NCBI GenBank assembly: GCA_020436085.1
Contig: JAGQYM010000009.1
Location: 57,697-121,696, forward strand
Reading direction: 5' to 3'
Origin: Cyclobacteriaceae bacterium
GTDB lineage: Bacteria > Bacteroidota > Bacteroidia > Cytophagales > Cyclobacteriaceae
DNA: 64,000 bases
The notes under the pieces are model-generated. The model saw only the letters and a program-made list of their open reading frames with translations. It was not told where the DNA came from and searched no databases. Position 1 is the first letter of the stretch. Each line of letters opens with the position of its first letter. The position numbers and the translations under genes are program-made. Below are positions 52,964 through 60,873 of the stretch, in pieces.

Positions 52964-55375
52964 CTATTCCGTCCTCAATGAAGTTGCTGGATTAGTTCGT
53001 GCTGCTTTGAGCGTGTGAAAACTTACTGTCAACATCGCTACCAACACCACCATCAAACTAGGCGCTGCGAAGATCCACCAGCTCAGGTGGATCCTGTTCG
53101 CAAAGCCTGTGAGCCAGTGGTCCATGACCCACCAGCTCAGCGGAGTAGCCATCGCAATAGCCACGCCCAGTAACAACATGTATTCCTTACTGATCAATTG
53201 TAAAATACCCGCTACGCTTGCACCCAGCACTTTCCTCACTCCTATCTCCTTCGTGCGTTGCAACGCGGTGAGTGATGACAATCCAAACAAACCCAGGCTT
53301 GCAATAAAAATGGCCAGACCACTGAACATGCCAAACACACTTCCAAACTGCTGGTCGGCTTTGTATTGTTTTTCATAGTGTTCATCAAGGAAGAAATAAT
53401 TGAAAGGATTACCTGGAAAAAATTCCTTCCACGCTTCCTCAAACTGAGCGATCGAGGTTTTCACGTTGGCCGTATTAAAACGTACGGAATAATTACCTTG
53501 AGGCGCTTTGCTGTAGCGAAACAAAAGTTGATCAAAATCTTTTTTTAAGGATTCCTGCCTGTAATTTTTCAAAACGCCCACAATGCGAAAAGTGTCTCCC
53601 CAAAAGACAACGTAATCATTGATGGCTTGATCGGCATTTTCAAAGCCCATCATTCGCACAGCAGATTCATTCAGCATCAGACTTTTCTCCTCGTTGTTCA
53701 TTTCGTCAGAAAATCCACGGCCTGCTACAACCTCAAGTCCATAAGAAGGAATAAAATCATGATCTATAAGGAGCACCCGGTACTGATTGGATTCATCCTC
53801 TCCCTGGCTTAGCCTGCGTACGCCTCCCGCATTCCAGTCTGGTGAGGTGCCTGGCACGCTGCTGGAAGCGGTGACATAACTTACTTCAGCCTTTTGAACC
53901 AACTTATTTTTAAATCCCTGAAACGTTGCTCTGTAGGTAGAATCTATTACGTTCGGTGATTTGATTACTAGAGTCTGCTCGATGTTGACACCGAGTTGCT
54001 GACTTCTCATGTAAGTAATTTGGTTGTACACGGTGTATGTGCCTACGATCAGCATAATAGAGGCAACAAACTGCAGGACGATCATGCCCTTGCGAAAAGC
54101 AACTCCCTGATTTGTGTTTTTAAATCTGCCTTTCAAGACCTCAACAGGTTTATAGGAGGACAAAACCAGCGCGGGATAAAAACCGGAGAAAACTGCTCCC
54201 ACTACGATGAGCACTACGCTTCCGATCCAAAATGTTTTTAGTGTAAACAATTCGTATCCCAATGGCCTGCCCGTGAGATCAGCGAAATACGGTGTCAATA
54301 GAACCACTACAAAAACGGCCAGTCCGACTGCCACCGTATTGAACAATAAGGACTCCACCAGAAATTGCTGCACAAGGTGCCACCGCTGACTTCCCATTAC
54401 TTTCCTTACCCCTACCTCGCGGGCGCGCTCGATGGACTTTGCTGTGGATAGATTGATGTAGTTGATCCAGGCTATGAGAATGATTAAAAAAGCTACAACG
54501 AGTAAAAAGTTGGCGGTATCGCGGCTACCATTGGGTTTGAATTCCATGATAAAATCCGAATCGAGGTGAATATCGGTGAGGGCTTGGAGATGAAAAACCA
54601 TTCCGGCATTGAACTGCTTGAGTTCTTCCCCAGCTTGCCTGATGACAAACTCCGGAAGCTTGCTCTCTAACGAAGCAGGGCTAGTTTGCTCATCTAATAA
54701 GATATAGGTCAGGAATCCATCCCATTGCCAATAATTCATTTCCTCCTCAGTGACTCCCTGGAAATTGGCAAAAGTGGCAAAGGAGAGCATTGCGTCCAGT
54801 GCCATATGTGTTTTGGCGGGAAGATCTTCATACACTCCGGTGATCAGGTATTCCGTATCTCCATTGTTGCGCATCGTTTTCCCCAACGCTGGCTCGTTTC
54901 CAAAATATTTTTTCTCCATCGAGCGGGAGAGAATCATTTTATTCGGCCCAATCAGTGCAGTACTGTCAACTCCCTCTATCAATTTGAGGCCAAATACATC
55001 GAAAAAACCACTGCTGGTGTAATACACATTCTCTTCTTTAAAGAAGGTGTCGCCATGAGAAAGCATCGCATTACTTTTGGTCATGCGCACATACGCTTTC
55101 ACTTCTGGAAAATTTCTTTTCAGGTCTGGCCCAATGCCATTGCTTCCCGCTGCCCAACGCGTGGCCAATTCACCTTTGTCATAACGGTCTAATTGGAGCC
55201 TATAGATATTTTCTTTCGCCCTCCAGAATTGATCATAACTGAATTCATGCAAAGAATATTGAACGATAAGCAAAAAGGCAGCCGTACCGACCACCAGACC
55301 AAGCAAATTGATAAGCGCAAAAACGCTGTTGCGCGTCAAGTACCGCCAGATAGCAAGCAGGTAATTCTTAAGCAT
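52964..55375 (-). CDS. FtsX/MacB-type ABC transporter permease
   Basis: The protein has 803 residues from ATG 55375 (MLKNYLLAIWRYLTRNS); an upstream GTG at 55399 is less likely. It has the duplicated FtsX architecture: helix at LINLLGLVVGTAAFLLIV, MacB-PCD (YDQFWRAKENIYRLQLDRY), block one with ERAREVGVRKVMGSQR near 320, block two with QRTKEIGVRKVLGASV near 700. No ATPase is adjacent. Array B lies at its 3' end and the array C/GIY-YIG composite at its 5' end. Confidence 0.9.
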   Translation of the reverse strand: MLKNYLLAIWRYLTRNSVFALINLLGLVVGTAAFLLIVQYSLHEFSYDQFWRAKENIYRLQLDRYDKGELATRWAAGSNGIGPDLKRNFPEVKAYVRMTKSNAMLSHGDTFFKEENVYYTSSGFFDVFGLKLIEGVDSTALIGPNKMILSRSMEKKYFGNEPALGKTMRNNGDTEYLITGVYEDLPAKTHMALDAMLSFATFANFQGVTEEEMNYWQWDGFLTYILLDEQTSPASLESKLPEFVIRQAGEELKQFNAGMVFHLQALTDIHLDSDFIMEFKPNGSRDTANFLLVVAFLIILIAWINYINLSTAKSIERAREVGVRKVMGSQRWHLVQQFLVESLLFNTVAVGLAVFVVVLLTPYFADLTGRPLGYELFTLKTFWIGSVVLIVVGAVFSGFYPALVLSSYKPVEVLKGRFKNTNQGVAFRKGMIVLQFVASIMLIVGTYTVYNQITYMRSQQLGVNIEQTLVIKSPNVIDSTYRATFQGFKNKLVQKAEVSYVTASSSVPGTSPDWNAGGVRRLSQGEDESNQYRVLLIDHDFIPSYGLEVVAGRGFSDEMNNEEKSLMLNESAVRMMGFENADQAINDYVVFWGDTFRIVGVLKNYRQESLKKDFDQLLFRYSKAPQGNYSVRFNTANVKTSIAQFEEAWKEFFPGNPFNYFFLDEHYEKQYKADQQFGSVFGMFSGLAIFIASLGLFGLSSLTALQRTKEIGVRKVLGASVAGILQLISKEYMLLLGVAIAMATPLSWWVMDHWLTGFANRIHLSWWIFAAPSLMVVLVAMLTVSFHTLKAARTNPATSLRTE

Positions 55376-55436
55376 TGGGCAGGGGTTTAGTGTATACACC
55401 GGAATTACGGAAAAAGGTTACATGAATAAGCAGATT

Positions 55437-55472
55437 CCAACGCAGAGACGTCTTTGGCCTTGGCGGTGTCTC
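55437..55472. repeat. Degenerate R2 repeat, left edge of the GIY-YIG composite
   Basis: CAACGCAGAGACG followed by GTCTTTGGCCTTGGCGGTG matches the two ends of the R2 repeat with the middle missing. It sits just before array C. Confidence 0.6.
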
Positions 55473-55487
55473 TGTTTTCTGGCCTGT

Positions 55488-55827
55488 GATGCTGAGTGCA
55501 ACGAAGCATCTCCTTGGTAACAAACCCAATAGCGGAGGAAGAACAGCGCTTTAACATAGGAGACACTTCGATTCCTCAGTGTCTCAGGTTACGAGTCTGG
55601 GATGCTGAGCAGAGCGAAGCATCTCCAATCTCGAAACATGAGCCAAGTAGCAAAACGACTCTTAGTCTAAACCGAGTTAACCTCAAGGAGACACTTCGAT
55701 TCCTCAGTGTCTCAGGTCACTACTCTGGGATGCTGAGTGAAACGAAGCATCTCCTCAAGGCAAACACCACCTTGGTACTACACCTCACCTTAGAACAAAG
55801 GAGACTCTTCGGCTCCTCAGTATCTCC
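55488..55827. repeat. Hairpin repeat array C
   Basis: Copies are f 55488-55513, r 55559-55585, f 55601-55626, r 55687-55713, f 55729-55754 and a divergent r 55800-55827. None has the 19-bp insert seen in A and B. The r-to-r spacing of 128 bp between the first two equals the 147 bp of arrays A and B minus 19. It ends 58 bp before the ATG of the GIY-YIG gene. Confidence 0.85.
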
Positions 55828-55884
55828 GTCAGGTTGACAAAGAGCCGCAATAACAAGTATCTTGGATTGAAAAATCCTCTGTTG

Positions 55885-56229
55885 ATGCGGGACCATTCCT
55901 ACTACGTATACATTACGACCAACCCCGACAGAAAAGTCCTTTACACTGGTATGACAAACGATATTACACAGAGGATAACTGAGCATTACCTGAATCGTGG
56001 CAAGCTGAAAACTTTTGCTGGCAGGTACTACTGTTACCAATTAATCTACTTTGAAGAGTTTCAGTGGGTTCAAGATGCTCAAGCCAGGGAAAAACAAATC
56101 AAAGGATGGACTCGAAAGAAAAAGCTCGATCTTATCAAACAAAACAATCCAAACCTCAATTTTCTCAATTCGTCAATTATGGACAACTGGCCTCCGAAGG
56201 ATGGCTCAATCAGGGAGCCAATAGATTGA
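55885..56229 (+). CDS. Small GIY-YIG nuclease inside the repeat arrays
   Basis: The 114-residue protein from ATG 55885 is a stand-alone GIY-YIG domain (UPF0213/YhbQ-like). Motifs are Y7-V-Y9, Y20-T-G22-M-T-N, Arg30 and His34 in ITQRITEH, and the metal Glu69 in REKQIKGWTRKKK. All catalytic positions appear intact. It would nick or cut DNA or RNA hairpins. A TTG at 55834 could give 17 further residues. It is tightly enclosed by hairpin repeats (58 bp before, 18 bp after), and the composite is edged by R2 repeats, so a role in mobilising these repeats is a reasonable guess. Confidence 0.85.
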   Translation: MRDHSYYVYITTNPDRKVLYTGMTNDITQRITEHYLNRGKLKTFAGRYYCYQLIYFEEFQWVQDAQAREKQIKGWTRKKKLDLIKQNNPNLNFLNSSIMDNWPPKDGSIREPID

Positions 56230-56246
56230 GCCTATTTCCAAACAAA

Positions 56247-56645
56247 GGAGACACTTCGATTCCTCAGTGTCTCATGCTCGCTCTGGGATGCTGAGAGAAA
56301 CGAAGCATCTCCTCACGACCAACACCCTCCTGATACTAAATCTCAATCCTCAAACAAAGGAGACACCTCGGTTCATCAGTGTCTCAGTCCTGGCTCTGGG
56401 ATGCTGAGTGAAACGAAGTATCTCCTCTATGCAAACACCCTCTTTAGTACTAAACTCACCTTCGAACAAAGGAGACACTTCGATTCATCAGTGTCTCATG
56501 CTCGCTCTGGGATGCTGAGAGAAACGAAGCATCTCCTCACGACCAACACCCTCTTTAGTACTAAACTCACCTTCGAACAAAGGAGACACTTCGATTCATC
56601 AGTGTCTCAGGTTACGAGTCCGTAATGCTGGGAAAAACAAAGCAC
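56247..56645. repeat. Hairpin repeat array D, 112-bp tandem units
   Basis: Copies are r 56247-56273, f 56287-56312, r 56359-56385, f 56400-56425, r 56471-56497, f 56511-56536, r 56582-56608 and a decayed f at about 56621-56645. The r copies recur every 112, 112 and 111 bp. The linkers between f and r are also conserved (CAACACCCTC, TACTAAA, CTCA, AACAAA). Confidence 0.88.
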
Positions 56646-56655
56646 AAGGGCTCAC

Positions 56656-56714
56656 ACCGCAAAGACGCGGAAACGCAAAAGAGAATCAACTTAGCGTCTT
56701 TGCGCCTTAGCGGT
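56656..56714. repeat. Long inverted repeat (family R2), right edge of the GIY-YIG composite
   Basis: The left side ACCGCAAAGACGCGG and AAACGCAAAAG is complementary, imperfectly, to the right side CTTAGCGTCTTTGCGCC and TTAGCGGT. It lies 18 bp beyond the stop of the convergent gene at 56733 and could also act as a bulky 3' structure. Confidence 0.8.
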
Positions 56715-56732
56715 TAGAAACTCCTCGCATTT

Positions 56733-57005
56733 TCACTCGAATTTGATGTTCATGAAATTAGTACGATCATCATTTTTCACTGGTGTTTTAGACTCGTACT
56801 TATCCTTGACTTGCGTGGAAAGATAGGCAGCTAGCCCCTTACCTTCCTTGGCCAACAGTTTCATTACCTCCACTGAACCTTTACCAGCACTATCATGAGT
56901 GAATTTGTAATCGTACGAACCGTTGTGAAAGCTGATGATGATGTAATCTTCACCGATCTCATATGCTCTTACTCCTCTTGTGCTATTCGGATTGTAAAGT
57001 TCCAT
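56733..57005 (-). CDS. Small protein of unknown function, KTSC-like
   Basis: The 90-residue protein from ATG 57005 (MELYNPNSTRGVRAYEIGED) is followed by YIIISFHNGSYDYKFTHDSAG, VEVMKLLAKEGKGLAAYLST and VKDKYESK. This Y-x-Y strand plus a lysine/glycine-rich helix is like KTSC-type small proteins. The frame is open to 57155 but the upstream residues look non-native. It is divergent from the MATE gene. The function is unknown. Confidence 0.65.
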   Translation of the reverse strand: MELYNPNSTRGVRAYEIGEDYIIISFHNGSYDYKFTHDSAGKGSVEVMKLLAKEGKGLAAYLSTQVKDKYESKTPVKNDDRTNFMNIKFE

Positions 57006-57132
57006 TGTCCAAAGGTGACAATCCCGGTGGAAAATAAAAATCAAGAAACACATTTGTTCGACCAACTTGTCATCATGCCGAACCAATGAACGATGCACAC
57101 GAAATATGTACATTTGCTGGCCTTTTTGATTC

Positions 57133-58491
57133 ATGGCTACTGCATCTGCTCCCACTGATCTCCGACTTGATAACTCAAGTCGTCACATTCTCAAGCTGGC
57201 TATGCCCATCAGTCTGGCCATGCTCGTTCCACAGATCAACTTCATCACCAACAATATTTTTCTTGGCGGACTTGGTGAACAGGAGCTGGCAAGTGCGGGC
57301 ATCACAGGCGTGTTCTACCTGATCTTTGCAGTAATTGGCAATGGATTGAACAATGGACTGCAGGCACTCATCGCGCGCAGGGCCGGACAAAACAAACACG
57401 AAGACATTGGCAAACTCTTCTACCATGGTGCGTGGGTTGCTGTTGCCATTGCAGGCCTGGGTATTGTCATCGTTTACCTTTTTGCTCCTGCCATCCTTCG
57501 CGCTACCATACACAACCAGATCATTGCTGAACAAGTAATCGGTTTTTTACTGATTCGGATTTGGGGTTTACCGTTCCTCTATCTCTATGCAATGCGAAAT
57601 GCATTGCTGGTTGGCACCAACCAGTCGAAGTATCTGGTGTGGGGCACGTTGGTAGAAGCGGTTATTAATATTTTTCTCGACTACGGGTTGATCTACGGTC
57701 ATTTCGGTTTGCCGGCTATGGGTTTCAATGGAGCAGCATACGCTTCCATTTTCGCTGAAGCAGGCGGACTGCTGGTACTCTATGTGATCATCCATCGGAA
57801 GAATATGCATCAGCGTTTTGCATTCTTCAAGCAAAAGAAATTCGATCCTGCAGTCTTTCGTTTAATCCTTGTGCAGTCATCACCACTCATTGCGCAGTAT
57901 GCCATCAGCATTGCCACGTGGGAATTCTTTTATATCCTGGTCGAACATCATGGAGAAAGGTCCTTGGCTATTTCCAATACGATGCGCAACATCTTCGGCA
58001 TCTTTGGAATTTTCTCGTGGGCCTTTGCTGCCACCAGCAACACGATGGTGAGTAACCTGATCGGACAAGGAAGAACTGAGGAAGTCATTTACCTGATCAA
58101 GAAAATTGTGAAGATCAGCTTCGGCATTTCATTCACGATTTTTCTTTTTCTCAACTTCAAGCCTGAGTGGTTCCTCTGGTTCTACGGTCAGGAAGAAGGA
58201 TTTATGCGTGAAGCTATTCCTGTAGTGCGTGTTGTTTCCGTTGCTCTGCTGCTTATGTCGATGGGAACAGTGTGGTTGAATGCAATCACAGGAACGGGTA
58301 ACACAAAAGTTAACCTGATGGTGGAGACCGTGACTATTATTTTATACTCCGTCTACGCCTATGTGGTTCTTGAGGTACTGCAGATGGATATCACCTGGGG
58401 ATGGGCCAGCGAGTGGGTGTACTGGTCCACCATGTTTCTACTTTCTTATTTGTATCTCAAGTCAGGAAAGTGGAAGGGCAAAGAAATTTAG
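57133..58491 (+). CDS. MATE-family efflux transporter
   Basis: This 452-residue exporter has twelve helices in two homologous halves. The first has MPISLAMLVPQINFITNNIFLG and GNGLNNGLQALIARRAGQ; the second half has SNTMRNIFGIFGIFSWAFAATSNTMVSNLIGQG near 290-315. It should expel cationic drugs or metabolites in exchange for sodium or protons. It overlaps the convergent thioredoxin-like gene by four bases. Confidence 0.92.
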   Translation: MATASAPTDLRLDNSSRHILKLAMPISLAMLVPQINFITNNIFLGGLGEQELASAGITGVFYLIFAVIGNGLNNGLQALIARRAGQNKHEDIGKLFYHGAWVAVAIAGLGIVIVYLFAPAILRATIHNQIIAEQVIGFLLIRIWGLPFLYLYAMRNALLVGTNQSKYLVWGTLVEAVINIFLDYGLIYGHFGLPAMGFNGAAYASIFAEAGGLLVLYVIIHRKNMHQRFAFFKQKKFDPAVFRLILVQSSPLIAQYAISIATWEFFYILVEHHGERSLAISNTMRNIFGIFGIFSWAFAATSNTMVSNLIGQGRTEEVIYLIKKIVKISFGISFTIFLFLNFKPEWFLWFYGQEEGFMREAIPVVRVVSVALLLMSMGTVWLNAITGTGNTKVNLMVETVTIILYSVYAYVVLEVLQMDITWGWASEWVYWSTMFLLSYLYLKSGKWKGKEI

Positions 58492-59049
58492 ATCAACTTC
58501 CATTTGATATTGCACCCCAAACTCGGTTTCTGATCTTCCGATATCGGTTTACCATCAAGTAGTGAGTTCATCGCTGCTCTAAGATCTTCTCCAGTAACCG
58601 GCACATCGTTGCCGGGCCTTGAGCCATCAAGCTGACCACGATAAACTAATTTCAACTCTGCATCAAAAAGAAAAAAGTCGGGTGTACATGCACCGTCATA
58701 GGCTCGCGCAACTTGCTGCGTTTCGTCATATAGATAGGGAAACGAATACCCCAAGGATCGGGCTACTTGTGTCATCTTATCAGGGCTGTCTTCCGGATGA
58801 CTTTGCAACATCGTTGGAGTTGATGGCTACCAATGCGATGCCTTTTGATGGATATTCATCTCCCAACTTTACTAATTCACCGTTCACATGTTTTACAAAG
58901 GGACAATGATTACATATGAACATTATTAAAGTTCCCCGATCGCCTCTCACATCCTCAAGAGAGAGAATACGTCCGGATGCTGTATCTGGTAATTTGAAAT
59001 CTGGAGCTTTGATCCCCAATGGGATCATTGTAGATGGAGTTCGTGCCAA
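58488..59049 (-). pseudogene. AhpC/TSA-type thioredoxin-like protein, frameshifted
   Basis: Two frames together make one peroxiredoxin-like thioredoxin fold protein. The N-terminal part (59049 to about 58806) has MIPLGIKAPDFKLPD, MFICNHCPFVKHVNGEL (CxxC) and AINSND. The C-terminal part (from about 58804) continues with HPEDSPDKM, FPYLYDETQQVARAYDGACTPDFFLF, LDGSRPGNDVPVTG and PSLGCNIKWK. One surplus base in the segment 58800-58808 separates them; removing it gives about 186 residues of normal length. It is a recent mutation or a base error. Confidence 0.85.
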
Positions 59050-59095
59050 AACGGAAAGTTTATTCTTGGTTCAGAAAAATACCTTTTTTGATTTA

Positions 59096-59884
59096 TTAGC
59101 GGCTGTTGAGCTGTCGCGCCTGACCGACCCAATCATCGCGAAGGATGCGTTTAGGAAAATACTTAAGTGCCTTGCCTACCTGGTCGATCATCTTGTCGTC
59201 AAACTGGCTGATTTGTTTGAAGGAATAAATTCCCATCGCATACAGCTTACGCGAAATGGCTGGCCCGATACCTTGAATCTGGGTAAGGTCATTTATTTCA
59301 TCTTCTCGCGGCACGCGAAGCTCTGATTTACTTTGATTTTCAAATTCGAGTTGCTTCACTTTGAACCGCAGGTGTGAAACTTCTGCCCCAAGTTCTTCAG
59401 CTCTCGGTTTCAATTCTTCAAGTTCGTATTTCAGATTTGCCTGTAAGGCTTTTGCTTCTTCTACTTCCCTTCTCCGCGATTCAAGTTCCGCACTTGTCTG
59501 CTGTAATTGTTGCCCGCGTTGCGCCAGCTCGCTTTTGTAATGCAGTTCCAGATAGTTTTTTTCGCTCGCTAGTGCGTGGTTGTCTTGTTGCAGTGCCTTG
59601 ACTTTGAATTGAGCCTCTTTCTTTACGTGCTCTTCACCAAAGAATGCATTGCGCCATTTTTGAAGCGGCTCTTCCTGGAGATAGTAGGCCGCAAGAAATC
59701 CTATGAGGAATGCGCCCAATGTCATCAGAATAATTTCAACAATGGCAATTGAGTTGGCGAGACCGTTGAAGGACGCTGGGTCAGTAGTTAGTCCTTTTAC
59801 AGAAAACAGATACCATAGTGCACAGGTCACGCACCACACCACAAACAAGACCACTGCGAGATAGACTGTTTTCCTGCTGTTCAC
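59096..59884 (-). CDS. Membrane coiled-coil protein with helix-hairpin-helix domain
   Basis: This 262-residue protein has two N-terminal membrane helices (about 7-27 and 47-69), a coiled coil at about 85-190 (repeated Glu, Lys, Leu heptads) and a C-terminal helix-hairpin-helix domain at 195-260 (DEINDLTQIQGIGPAISRKLYAMGI and FKQISQFDDKMI). The last domain resembles DUF4332-type HhH domains found at the end of many envelope proteins. The function is unknown; a nucleic-acid or protein contact is possible. Confidence 0.82.
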   Translation of the reverse strand: MNSRKTVYLAVVLFVVWCVTCALWYLFSVKGLTTDPASFNGLANSIAIVEIILMTLGAFLIGFLAAYYLQEEPLQKWRNAFFGEEHVKKEAQFKVKALQQDNHALASEKNYLELHYKSELAQRGQQLQQTSAELESRRREVEEAKALQANLKYELEELKPRAEELGAEVSHLRFKVKQLEFENQSKSELRVPREDEINDLTQIQGIGPAISRKLYAMGIYSFKQISQFDDKMIDQVGKALKYFPKRILRDDWVGQARQLNSR

Positions 59885-59984
59885 AAAGTGAATTTACTGC
59901 ATCGAGGCCCGAAATAACAGCAAAACACGCTAAAATTCGCGCATTTTGCTGTCATACAGCTATTTTCTTCGCCCGAATGCCCGA

Positions 59985-60521
59985 TCAGATGAAGATGAAG
60001 TGTGATCCTTCACCATCAGCAAGTGCGTACATATCCGCTACTGTGATAATGTCTTTCACTTCAGGAAGGAAATCTTCTTTTTTCAATTTGAACATGTCAG
60101 CTGCAAGTTTGCACGCGTAGATCTCTCCTCCTCCTGCTTCAATCATCTCGATGAATTCAGTTACATGAGGAATATCCATCTTATCCATTTGCTTCTGCAT
60201 CATGTATGATGCAAATGCTTCAAAGCCGGGAAGTCCTCCAACCATAGTTGGCATCCCTGGCATGAACGAAGGATTTCCGACTGTGGCTGTATGCAGATGA
60301 TCTGCTTTTGATTTGGTGATCGCATCGAGTCCAAAAAAGGTAAAGAACAGTTTGGCATCTCGTCCATCAGCCAATGCGCCATTGGCCATGATGAGTGCGG
60401 CATACACATCTTCCAGTGTTCCCTTAGAACAAATGATGATCACTTTTTTTACAGTGTCATTGTCTTTCTTAACTGCCGCGCCAGCTTTGGCGGTTACGGG
60501 TGTATCTAATGTTTCGTTCAT
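59985..60521 (-). CDS. DsrE/DsrF/DrsH-like sulfur-relay protein
   Basis: This 178-residue protein matches the DsrE/F family: a core with KKVIIICSKGTLEDVYAALIMANGALADG, a flavodoxin-like fold, and the conserved Cys in EIYACKLAADMF near 138. It belongs to the group that carries persulfide or shields it from the cytoplasm. It lies 25 bp downstream of the TusE/DsrC gene and is in the operon with the sulfide:quinone oxidoreductase. Confidence 0.85.
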   Translation of the reverse strand: MNETLDTPVTAKAGAAVKKDNDTVKKVIIICSKGTLEDVYAALIMANGALADGRDAKLFFTFFGLDAITKSKADHLHTATVGNPSFMPGMPTMVGGLPGFEAFASYMMQKQMDKMDIPHVTEFIEMIEAGGGEIYACKLAADMFKLKKEDFLPEVKDIITVADMYALADGEGSHFIFI

Positions 60522-60546
60522 GGCTTTAATGTTTTGTAGTTATAAA

Positions 60547-60852
60547 CTAAACGCAGCTAACGGGCTTAGGAATTCCTGCAATCCGGCTGGATATCTTAAG
60601 AGGTCCACCCGGAAACAGTTGATAGAATTCTTTGATATCCACAAGGCCGGACTTACCTACTTTGCGAATGTTGAGTGCAACACCTTCATTATGTTTTTCG
60701 CGAAGCCACTTCAGCAAGGCGAGGTGTTTATCAGTAAGATTGATGTTGTACTCGCGGGCCACTTCGTGTGCCCATTCTTCAGTCCATTGTGCAGGGTCTT
60801 TCATATAGCCCTCTTCATTTACTTCGATGTGTTGAGCATTCATGGTTTCCAT
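60547..60852 (-). CDS. tusE: TusE/DsrC-family sulfur carrier
   Basis: This 101-residue protein has the DsrC/TusE signature: AQWTEEWAHEVAREYNINLTD, HLALLKWLREKHNEG and the C-terminal arm IAGIPKPVSCV. The penultimate Cys (Cys A) is present. The Cys 11 residues before it in true DsrC is replaced by Ser (SRIAGIPKPV), so it is of the TusE/single-cysteine kind. It is the middle gene of the sulfur operon. The start is Met1 or Met4. Confidence 0.9.
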   Translation of the reverse strand: METMNAQHIEVNEEGYMKDPAQWTEEWAHEVAREYNINLTDKHLALLKWLREKHNEGVALNIRKVGKSGLVDIKEFYQLFPGGPLKISSRIAGIPKPVSCV

Positions 60853-60873
60853 ATTTTTGGGGTTTACGTTGTT

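Noticed and set aside
55488-56608. Possible CRISPR array from regularly spaced repeats
   Set aside because: Repeats alternate in orientation, the linkers are themselves conserved rather than unique, the period is about 112 bp, and no cas genes are present.
50757-56645. Open frames through the repeat blocks (for example at 50590, 55496 and 56401)
   Set aside because: They only translate the hairpin repeats, have no start context or domain, and change with the repeats.
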